Assembly (NCBI GenBank): GCA_934233735.1
Contig: CAKQGQ010000014.1
Span: 1 to 59,543, forward strand
Source of the DNA: an uncultured Clostridia bacterium
GTDB lineage: Bacteria > Bacillota > Clostridia > Peptostreptococcales > Anaerovoracaceae
Direction of reading: 5' to 3'
DNA length: 59,543 nucleotides
Shown in pieces: positions 50,448-57,272 of this stretch. Positions within the stretch are counted from its first letter, which is position 1. Each line of letters starts with the position of its first letter. A program made the position numbers and the translations under genes. Under the pieces are notes generated by a model. That model was not told the DNA's origin. It searched no databases and worked only from the letters and a program-made list of their open reading frames with translations.

Positions 50448-50971
50448 GTTCCGTTTTTTCCGCAATCTCGGTCGGTTTTCTTCCGGTGATGGCTGCCGTA
50501 ATCATAGCATACGGCCTTGCAAAAAAGGCCCCTGTGTACGACTATTTTATAGACGGAGCCAAAGACGGGCTGAGAACAGCCGTCGAAATTCTTCCTTTTA
50601 TGATTGGAATTTATCTTGCCGTCAACGGTCTGACCGCCTCCGGACTGATAAATTTTATTTATGTTGCGCTTCGCCCACTCTTTGATTTTCTGGGCGTTCC
50701 CGTAGAGCTTCTGCCGCTGATGTTCCTCAGAGCAATCTCGGGCAGTGGTTCCTTCATCATCGTGCAGGACATTTTGGAGCTTGCCAATCCCGATTCCTAC
50801 ACGGGGCGGGTCGCCTGTGTCATGTCCGGCGGCTGCGAAACCGTCATCTATGTTTTAGCACTGTATTTCGGCGTCACCAAAGCAAAAAAATTGAGGCACG
50901 CCCTTGCGGGCGGTCTCATCGGCTACATGACCGGAATCATCGTTTCACTTGTCATCTGCAATTATATTTAA
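50444..50971 (+). CDS. spmB: Spore maturation protein B
   Basis: This 175-aa membrane protein is the second Gate-domain half: V-Y-D-Y-F-I-D-G-A-K-D-G-L, L-P-L-M-F-L-R-A-I-S-G-S-G-S and V-M-S-G-G-C-E-T-V-I-Y-V. It pairs with SpmA as a membrane complex. Translationally coupled to spmA. Confidence 0.93.
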   Translation: MSSVFSAISVGFLPVMAAVIIAYGLAKKAPVYDYFIDGAKDGLRTAVEILPFMIGIYLAVNGLTASGLINFIYVALRPLFDFLGVPVELLPLMFLRAISGSGSFIIVQDILELANPDSYTGRVACVMSGGCETVIYVLALYFGVTKAKKLRHALAGGLIGYMTGIIVSLVICNYI

Positions 50972-50988
50972 TACGAAGCGGTCGTATT

Positions 50989-51723
50989 CTAAAGATAACA
51001 GCTTCTCAGTTCCTCTGTATAGCTGCCGTCTTCCTTGTATACATAAAGCGGCTCCAAAAGCCGCAGCTCCCTGCCGCCGCCTTTGACGCAATGCACCAGA
51101 ATGATATTCGGCGCCTTTCTCGCATTCGGACTTACGAAGCAGAGGTGCTTCGGCTCCAGTCCGTACTGCCTCGCGAAGCAGCAGATATCCGCAAGCCTTG
51201 ATGGCCTGTGAACCATGAACAGGTCGCCTCTCGGCTTTAAAAGTGCAGCGGCGCATGCAAAAAAATCTTCCAGCCCTGCGCTCGTCTCATGCCTTGCAAT
51301 CGCCTTCGCGCTGTTCGCATTCGTCAAGCCGCCCAGACTCGGCATATACGGCGGATTCGTCGTAACAACATCCGCACTGCCTTTTAAAAAGGCGAGCTTA
51401 CCGTATGCAGCGTCCTTCACATCACTGTGAAAAAAGTGAATGCGTTCCTGCAGCTGGTTCATTTCCGCATTCCGACATGCTCTCTCATAAGATGCCTGCT
51501 GAAGTTCAACGCCTGCAATCAGGTCTGCCTGCGTCTTATGCGACAGGATCAGCGGAATGATTCCGGTTCCGGTTCCGAGGTCTACAATGCTTTTCGGTTT
51601 TCCCGACGCATATTTCGCCGCGAAATCCGCTAAAATTACAGCATCGACCCCGTAGCAAAATTCCTCCGGTTCCTGTATTAACTTCAATCCGCCAAAGCCG
51701 ATATCATCCATTCTCTCTGCCAT
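50989..51723 (-). CDS. trmN6: tRNA1(Val) adenine N6-methyltransferase-type Rossmann methyltransferase
   Basis: The 244-aa protein has SAM motif I V-D-L-G-T-G-T-G-I-I-P (~47-57), acidic G-V-E-L-Q-Q-A-S-Y, and the N6-adenine motif T-T-N-P-P-Y-M-P (~116-123), with F-C-Y-G-V-D-A-V-I-L-A near the N-terminus. These are TrmN6/YfiC (YabB) features. Its place 3 bp after ricT in the tmk-holB-ricT cluster is the conserved Firmicute location. Confidence 0.92.
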   Translation of the reverse strand: MAERMDDIGFGGLKLIQEPEEFCYGVDAVILADFAAKYASGKPKSIVDLGTGTGIIPLILSHKTQADLIAGVELQQASYERACRNAEMNQLQERIHFFHSDVKDAAYGKLAFLKGSADVVTTNPPYMPSLGGLTNANSAKAIARHETSAGLEDFFACAAALLKPRGDLFMVHRPSRLADICCFARQYGLEPKHLCFVSPNARKAPNIILVHCVKGGGRELRLLEPLYVYKEDGSYTEELRSCYL

Positions 51724-51726
51724 CCG

Positions 51727-52674
51727 TCAATCCTTAATAAGTTCTTCCATTTCCTTCATGGTTTCTGCATCCATGCCTTCGAAGATGTTTGCGCTTTCCT
51801 TTTTATCCCTGCGGTCCTTATGACGCTCCACGCGCTTGATTTCTTCTTTTTTATAGGTATAGATGTCCGGCGTAAGTTTTTCCTCGCCGTCGTCATTTTT
51901 ATCCTTTTCCATGAAAAGTCTGACTCTGATCTTGTTTTCGAGGACATTTGTCTCCACAACTCTTGCCATGCCGTCCGGCGTCTTGATTTTCTCACCGATG
52001 TCCGGAATGCCCCTGCGCAGTTCCATATAAATATCGTTTTCATATTTCAGACAGCACATCAGTCTGCCGCAGATTCCCGAAATTTTCGCAGGATTCAAGG
52101 ACAGATTCTGCACCTTTGCCATTTTGATGGATACCGGCTCGAAGTCTGACAGCCAGCTGTGACAGCAAAGCGCTCTGCCGCAGCTTCCGATTCCGCCCAT
52201 CATCTTCGCCTCGTCTCTGACACCAATCTGACGCAGCTCAATGCGCATTTTGAAAACAGCCGCCAAATCCTTTACCAGTTCTCTGAAGTCCACTCGGCCG
52301 TCAGCGGTAAAATAGAAAATAATTTTACTGTTGTCAAAGGTATATTCTACATCGATGAGCTTCATCACCAGTCCGTGCTTGTCAACCTTTTCCTGACAAA
52401 GCCGCATCGCCTTTTCTTTCTTTTTTACATTTTCAAGATGTCTCTTGTAGTCGTCACCATCCGCAATCCGCACAATCTTTTTCAGCGGTGCCACGATTTC
52501 CTTTTCGCAAACCTCCGAAGGCTCCATCGCAACCGTGCCGAACTCCATTCCGCGAGCCGTCTCAACGATGACATTATCGCCAAGCTTCAGCTCAAAATTA
52601 TCCGGGTCGAAATAATATACCTTTCCTGCGGTCTTAAATCTGACCCCTGTTACTTTAACCATATATTCCTCCAA
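51727..52674 (-). CDS. ricT: RicT (YaaT), PSP1-domain regulator of RNA processing
   Basis: The 315-aa protein has a PSP1 domain with the cysteine cluster G-S-C-G-R-A-L-C-C-H-S-W (~169-180) and I-C-G-R-L-M-C-C-L-K-Y (~205-215), which bind an iron-sulfur cluster in the RicAFT complex. That complex works with RNase Y in mRNA maturation and affects sporulation and competence in Bacillus. A charged tail follows. Overlaps holB by 20 bp. Confidence 0.93.
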   Translation of the reverse strand: MEEYMVKVTGVRFKTAGKVYYFDPDNFELKLGDNVIVETARGMEFGTVAMEPSEVCEKEIVAPLKKIVRIADGDDYKRHLENVKKKEKAMRLCQEKVDKHGLVMKLIDVEYTFDNSKIIFYFTADGRVDFRELVKDLAAVFKMRIELRQIGVRDEAKMMGGIGSCGRALCCHSWLSDFEPVSIKMAKVQNLSLNPAKISGICGRLMCCLKYENDIYMELRRGIPDIGEKIKTPDGMARVVETNVLENKIRVRLFMEKDKNDDGEEKLTPDIYTYKKEEIKRVERHKDRRDKKESANIFEGMDAETMKEMEELIKD

Positions 52675-53470
52675 TTTTTATAATCATATCCTTTATCGCA
52701 TAGTTATAATTGACATTCGCGATTAAATCTCTGCGTGCTTCTTCAATCCAATCAATATACGAAAACACATCTTCGCTCTTAACGAGCTTCCCCCGCGGGT
52801 CTCCTCCCAAAAGGAAATCACGGTAGATTTTTTCCATTCCATCTAAAATCCGATAAGCGTCATCCCTGTTTTTCATATATTTTGTCAAAATCTGCTTGAG
52901 ATAAAAAAACTTTTCGTTTTCCAGCAAAGCCTCCACAAGCGCGTTCGCGGCCTCCGTGCTCTCCGTTTCTTCCGCTCCGCCGTTGAGTCTGTAAGCAATG
53001 CAGCGCGACCGAATCGTCGGAAGCAGATTTTCTTTATTATCGCTCAAAAGCAAAAGAATCGTATTTCCCTGCGGCTCTTCCAAGGTCTTCAGCAGCCTGT
53101 TCTGCGCCCGAACCGTCATCGTATCTGCGTCGGCGATAATTGCCATATTGCGTTCGCCAATCGGCTTGGTCTTCAGCTGCTCCTGCAAAAACGAAATATC
53201 CTTGTCCTTAACCGAAAGTCCATCCGCCTGTACCACGTGAAGATCCTCACAGTTGTCATGGTCAATTTTGCGGCAGGACACACACTTTCCGCAGCCAATC
53301 CCCGGATTTTCCCTGCAGTTTATCGCCTTCAAAAAATCCTTCGCGAATCCCATCTTATCGCTCTGCGTATCGCCTTCAATGATGTACGCATGGGAGACAT
53401 TTCCTGTGCGAATCGCTGCCGAAATGCGTTTTATTAACTTTTCGTCCTCTTTTCGCTCCGCAAAACCCAC
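52655..53470 (-). CDS. holB: DNA polymerase III delta-prime subunit
   Basis: The 271-aa clamp-loader protein has the zinc module C-R-E-N-P-G-I-G-C-G-K-C-V-S-C, sensor region A-I-I-A-D-A-D-T-M-T-V-R-A-Q-N-R-L-L-K-T-L-E-E-P, and S-R-C at the SRC motif. The P-loop position (E-G-D-T-Q-S-D-K-M) is degenerate, as is normal for delta-prime, which does not hydrolyse ATP. 25 bp after tmk. Confidence 0.92.
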   Translation of the reverse strand: MGFAERKEDEKLIKRISAAIRTGNVSHAYIIEGDTQSDKMGFAKDFLKAINCRENPGIGCGKCVSCRKIDHDNCEDLHVVQADGLSVKDKDISFLQEQLKTKPIGERNMAIIADADTMTVRAQNRLLKTLEEPQGNTILLLLSDNKENLLPTIRSRCIAYRLNGGAEETESTEAANALVEALLENEKFFYLKQILTKYMKNRDDAYRILDGMEKIYRDFLLGGDPRGKLVKSEDVFSYIDWIEEARRDLIANVNYNYAIKDMIIKIGGIYG

Positions 53471-53495
53471 GTGCCTGCCCTCTTGCTTTCGTATT

Positions 53496-54134
53496 TTACA
53501 ACTGTCGGTCTTTCAGCAGTTCCTCCAGCTTTTCGTAAATCGCCTTTTTTACTTCTTCAATGCTTCCCGAAGCGTCGATTCCGAAAATCCTCTCGGGATG
53601 CTTTTTCTCAAGCTCCAAATATCCCCGGTAGACCTCCATATGGAAAGCTTCCTTTTCCGCCTCCAGTCTGTCCTGAAGTTCTTCTTTGATTCTATGCTTG
53701 CCGACTCTCGGATCCAGCTTCAGCAAAAGCGTCAAATCCGGAATGCAGTCTGCAATCGCGTAGCCGTTGATAATCGTCACAGACTCGCCTAACCTGCGCC
53801 CATATCCCTGATACGCAATGCTCGAGTCCACAAAACGGTCGCAAAGCACAATCTTTCCTTCCGCAAGCGAAGGCCTGATGACCTCTGCCACATCCTGCGC
53901 GCGCGCCGCCGCATAAAGCATTGCCTCTGTCATATAATCCATTTCTTTGCAATTTTTGTCTAAGATAATTTCTCGGATTCTCTCCCCGATTGCCGTGCCG
54001 CCCGGCTCCCGCGTAAAAACAAAATCAATGCCCTTTGCCTTAAAAAAGTCCTTAATATTTTCAATTTGCGTGGATTTTCCCGACCCGTCCGGTCCTTCTA
54101 TAGAAATGAAAATGCCTTTATCTCTCGGCTTCAT
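53496..54134 (-). CDS. tmk: Thymidylate kinase
   Basis: The 212-aa protein has P-loop E-G-P-D-G-S-G-K-S-T-Q (~14-24), R-E-P-G-G-T (substrate) and D-R-F-V-D-S-S-I-A-Y-Q-G. It phosphorylates dTMP to dTDP. Heads the tmk-holB-ricT-trmN6 operon. Confidence 0.96.
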   Translation of the reverse strand: MKPRDKGIFISIEGPDGSGKSTQIENIKDFFKAKGIDFVFTREPGGTAIGERIREIILDKNCKEMDYMTEAMLYAAARAQDVAEVIRPSLAEGKIVLCDRFVDSSIAYQGYGRRLGESVTIINGYAIADCIPDLTLLLKLDPRVGKHRIKEELQDRLEAEKEAFHMEVYRGYLELEKKHPERIFGIDASGSIEEVKKAIYEKLEELLKDRQL

Positions 54135-54194
54135 CGCAATGCTCCTTTTTCTTTATCGGAATTTAATCGAATTTTATTTCAGCGTATTTTGTCT

Positions 54195-54293
54195 CTACCG
54201 GATTTCATCGACCAGTTTTTTCAAACAAAAATAAATCACAACTGTAAGCGGAATGCAGACCAAAACCGCCAAACAAATCTTCGCAAATGTCAT
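54195..54293 (-). CDS. 32-aa single-span membrane peptide upstream of tmk
   Basis: The frame M-T-F-A-K-I-C-L-A-V-L-V-C-I-P-L continues to a short basic tail ending K-K-L-V-D-E-I-R. It has an AAAGGCGG ribosome site 10 nt upstream, one hydrophobic helix (~5-24) with positive charges on the C-terminal side, and a proper stop. It lies 60 bp before tmk on the same strand. No known family is recognised; translation needs proof. Confidence 0.5.
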   Translation of the reverse strand: MTFAKICLAVLVCIPLTVVIYFCLKKLVDEIR

Positions 54294-54371
54294 ATTCTAT
54301 TCCGCCTTTCTTTAAAATGTTTAACAGGATAAGTATAACATATTTACGCCGCATTTTGAAGTCTTTTATCG

Positions 54372-54406
54372 TCAAAAAAGGCAGATGCATATCATTGCTC
54401 TGCCTT
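54372..54406 (-). terminator. Terminator of the cupin gene
   Basis: AAGGCAGA (54378-54385) pairs with TCTGCCTT (54399-54406); followed by TTTTTT on the minus strand. Confidence 0.8.
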
Positions 54407-54445
54407 CCTGTAATGCTGATTTCAAACTTGACTTTAAACTTTTCC

Positions 54446-54769
54446 TTAAAAAGATACAATGAGCTGCATCTTAAATTTTTCCAAGCCGAATACCGCATGC
54501 GGAATGTCCTTCGGCATAATCAGAGTTTCTCCCTCATTCAGCACGAAAACCTCTCCGCCTACCGTGAAGCGTCCTGTCCCCTCCAGCACGGTAACCATCG
54601 CATCGCCACCCGCTGCATGCGTTGAAATTTCCTCGTTCTTATCAAAAGAAAAAATCGTCATCCCCATGAGGTCATTCTGAACCAAAGTTTTGCTCACAAC
54701 CTGACCCTCCTGATACTCAACCAAGTCCTTCAGCTGCAATTTCTCTTGTTTTGCAATGTTTTTATACAT
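54446..54769 (-). CDS. Cupin-domain protein
   Basis: This 107-aa single beta-barrel has cupin motif 1 (H-A-A-G-G-D-A-M-V-T-V-L-E-G-T-G, ~51-66) and motif 2 (P-K-D-I-P-H-A-V-F-G). Metal-binding His and Glu are partly kept: motif 1 shows the first His and the Glu, and motif 2 shows the final His. Such small cupins bind ligands or act as isomerases; no substrate can be assigned. Single-gene unit with its own terminator. Confidence 0.83.
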   Translation of the reverse strand: MYKNIAKQEKLQLKDLVEYQEGQVVSKTLVQNDLMGMTIFSFDKNEEISTHAAGGDAMVTVLEGTGRFTVGGEVFVLNEGETLIMPKDIPHAVFGLEKFKMQLIVSF

Positions 54770-54850
54770 GAAATAGCCTCCTGCGTTTTATTACTATTTA
54801 AAGTTTTTGATATTTCCAAGATATTATTCTATCACCTTTGCTTCTTTTTG

Positions 54851-56485
54851 TCATTCTGCCTTTTCACTGCGGTGTGAAAGAATCAGGTATCTTCCATCCT
54901 TTTCCTTCAAAGTAAGCACACTCACGCTGCCCTCACCGTCAGGTGCGCTTCGCAAAACAACCCTGCCGTTTTCCTTGCTGCCCACCACCGGAATAAACGC
55001 TGCTCCGCCAGCATCGCTTGTGGTGTTCAGATACCGGTCAATCTCTGACACATATCTTCCCTCCTGCCATGTTGGAATATCCTGAATATGAATGCCAGCA
55101 TAATATTCGAGTCCTTTATTCAGCTCCCGCGGGTCAAAAAGCCGAACCGGAGTCGGCGTGTCTATTATCTTCATGTCCCCAAAAGTCTGTTTCCATACCG
55201 ACGAAGCAAGCAGCTTCTTTTCCTCTGCTTCCGTCCAGCTATAACATTCCGGAAATGCAGGGTAATATCTCAAAAACTGTTCCAAGTCCATCGCTTCCGG
55301 CCTGTCGTACTCACTGCTTACATAACAAAACAAAGTATTCGGATTAAAAACCGATGCACTATTTCCCATAGATATTTCCGGCTCAAACATCTCTGCAAGT
55401 CTGTCCAATGTTTCCTGTGAAATGCCGCCGTCTTTTTGGCTGAGAAGAAAATCCCAGCTTTCCAGCTTCAGGTGATACTGTTTCTCTATCTGCTGTTCAT
55501 ATACTTCGTTTTCCGTCTTAGCATTCGCAAGTGCTTTGCGGAAAGCCTCTTTTCCACCGTAGTCCGCATAGTCAAATTCCGTAAATGTATTGTACTTAGT
55601 GGTAGCAACGTTGATTACAAGGCTCCCAAAATTGTCGGATTCCGTTTCAAACAAATCCGGTATAATCTCAAGCGTCTTAGTAAAGTCCAATTTATACCTG
55701 CTTGGCAGCATCGTTTCTTCGTTAATTTCAATTACAAGTTCAATGCTCTTAGCGATTTCGCCCATTTTACTCTCATCTGCAGACAGAAAATCATCAAAAT
55801 CCATGCCGTTTGAAGCCAAAATATTCTGCAATCCCTGATTCACTGCAATCGCGCAAATTAAGTCCCTGTCGTTCGGTATCGCCACGCTGTATTCGTTCGC
55901 TTTTCGCTTGATGGATTCACTTTTCGTGGCTGCTTTCATACACTGTCTCAGATTGCCGAGTATATCGAAATTTCCGCAAGACGCAGGCTCTCTGTAATAG
56001 GAGGCGACAGCTGTTTCGATGCGCATATCGGTCTTCCCGAAGTCAATCCATCCATCTCCCAACTCACTGTTCTTGCCCCGTATATATGTATGTACCGATT
56101 TGTCCCTGTCACCTTCGCAAAAGAAATCAATCTCAGTTTTTGATTTTTCTTCTGATACCTTTGAGTCTTTCTGACTTGGGCCTGCAGTTGAACTTGCAGC
56201 GTCCCATGTTTGCATAGTCATGGTGCCAAGAATCGCAAATGGTGCCTCCGTCTGCTGTACATAGACATTTTCTTCTGCTTTTATACCGTCTTCCGATTCA
56301 TAGCAGATGTTTGATTCTCTTTCCCCCTCAAAACTCCTGACCTCAAGCAGTTTTTCATATGCCTGCGAGAGAACTTCACGGTTTGCCTCCTGCCTCTCCC
56401 CGAAAAATATCAATGCACCGCACACGCACCCGATTATAAGCAAAACAGCTGCAATCACAATAATTGTTTTTTTACTCCCGCTCAT
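54851..56485 (-). CDS. Membrane-anchored extracellular protein of unknown family
   Basis: This 544-aa protein starts with a single span (~7-29, I-I-V-I-A-A-V-L-L-I-I-G-C-V-C-G-A-L-I-F-F) that could also be a lipoprotein-like signal, though no clear lipobox is seen. The remainder is hydrophilic, with Glu/Lys-rich and Trp/Tyr-containing segments resembling the DUF6612/LppX-like beta-sheet proteins (V-R-S-F-E-G-E-R-E near the start, then sheet-like repeats). I do not recognise a catalytic motif. The gene stands alone between the cupin gene and the repeat-rich region. Confidence 0.7.
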   Translation of the reverse strand: MSGSKKTIIVIAAVLLIIGCVCGALIFFGERQEANREVLSQAYEKLLEVRSFEGERESNICYESEDGIKAEENVYVQQTEAPFAILGTMTMQTWDAASSTAGPSQKDSKVSEEKSKTEIDFFCEGDRDKSVHTYIRGKNSELGDGWIDFGKTDMRIETAVASYYREPASCGNFDILGNLRQCMKAATKSESIKRKANEYSVAIPNDRDLICAIAVNQGLQNILASNGMDFDDFLSADESKMGEIAKSIELVIEINEETMLPSRYKLDFTKTLEIIPDLFETESDNFGSLVINVATTKYNTFTEFDYADYGGKEAFRKALANAKTENEVYEQQIEKQYHLKLESWDFLLSQKDGGISQETLDRLAEMFEPEISMGNSASVFNPNTLFCYVSSEYDRPEAMDLEQFLRYYPAFPECYSWTEAEEKKLLASSVWKQTFGDMKIIDTPTPVRLFDPRELNKGLEYYAGIHIQDIPTWQEGRYVSEIDRYLNTTSDAGGAAFIPVVGSKENGRVVLRSAPDGEGSVSVLTLKEKDGRYLILSHRSEKAE

Positions 56486-56759
56486 ACAATCTCTCCCCCT
56501 TATAGCCTACAATAGAACAAACCCTTTTCTTTGGGTAGATAATAGCATATAAATAGTAAAGCGTCAAGTGTGAAAAGGCGTCTGACCGCACAGCAATGTG
56601 CCCACATATATCCATGCATTTGATCGTTCGCCGGCGCGTACGAGCTGTCCTGCACGCCTACTGGGTGTACTTCGATCCTTTACCCGCGCACCTGTCCTGT
56701 GCGCCTGCTTTGGTTCAAGCCTTTGCGTTCGTGGCGACACGGCTGAACCTTTGACTGTG
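56486..56759. other. Non-coding GC-rich spacer left of element copy B
   Basis: No credible gene: the frames here lack ribosome sites and are made of repeat-derived low-complexity peptides. Short words such as CTGTGCGCC and CCTGTCC recur, grading into the 22-bp tandem array. It contains CACATATATCCATGCATTTG near 56603, similar to CACATATTCCCATGCATTTT at 56902-56921 inside copy B, so part of it may be a decayed element end. Confidence 0.5.
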
Positions 56760-56841
56760 CGGCTGAGCCTGTGCGTCCGTCCGGCTGAGCCTGTGCGCCC
56801 GTCCGACTGAGCCTGTGCGCCCGTCCGACTGTGGGTGCGCC
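56760..56841. repeat. 22-bp tandem repeat, three full copies plus a partial
   Basis: Units at 56760-56781, 56782-56803 and 56804-56825 (core CTGAGCCTGTGCGCCCGTC, one to two differences), with a degenerate part-unit to 56841. It abuts the left end of the MITE-like copy B. Confidence 0.85.
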
Positions 56842-57114
56842 AAAATGTATATTTACATACCAAAGTGCGCAAAAAGCCTTGCCCTGCGTGTATTTTTTCC
56901 CACATATTCCCATGCATTTTCTTCGCCAAGTGCACATCTTCTAAATTGCTTCTTTCGTGCAGAATTTAAACATTGAAATTTCAACGTTTCCAGCTCTACG
57001 CACAATTGCCCGCATTCACTCCTGTCTTTCTCGTTTTTGCATTTTCCCATTATTTGGCACTTTTTACACGCGACAGCCTCAAAAATGTCCATTTGGTATG
57101 TCTTTATACATTTT
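56842..57114. mobile_element. MITE-like inverted-repeat element, copy B (273 bp)
   Basis: The left end AAAATGTATATTTACATACC-A (56842-56862) and right end TGGTATGTCTTTATACATTT-T (57094-57114) pair at 18 of 21 positions. GCGTGTATTTTTTCC near 56887 faces TTTTTACACGCG near 57061. The centre carries CATTGAAATTTCAACG. Order, spacing and length match copy A on its opposite strand. No gene inside. It lies downstream of the InlB-repeat surface gene. Confidence 0.75.
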
Positions 57115-57175
57115 AAAGTCGTAAAAGGATGGTTTACCGTTTACGTTGCTCTGCCTTCCTGTAATACGGGTATCA

Positions 57176-57216
57176 CGCACAAGGCAGCCGAGGAGATCGG
57201 CTGCCTTGCGCGTTTT
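57176..57216. terminator. Strong hairpin downstream of the surface-protein gene
   Basis: AAGGCAGCCGA (57181-57191) pairs perfectly with TCGGCTGCCTT (57197-57207), extended by partly paired GCAC/GCGC. A short T-run follows on the plus strand only. Probably the 3' end of the surface-protein transcript. Confidence 0.7.
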
Positions 57217-57272
57217 GATCTGAATTTGCATTCAAATCGGTTTGAGTTATTTTGGATTACAAAATCCTTTCC

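Noticed and set aside
56760..56841. Possible CRISPR array
   Set aside because: The 22-bp units are directly adjacent with no unique spacers, and there are no cas genes nearby.
56564..56935. Repeat-containing open frame with Arg/Thr/Gly repeats
   Set aside because: It spans the 22-bp repeats and enters the MITE, has no ribosome site, and the repeat is not a multiple of 3, so the peptide pattern is accidental.
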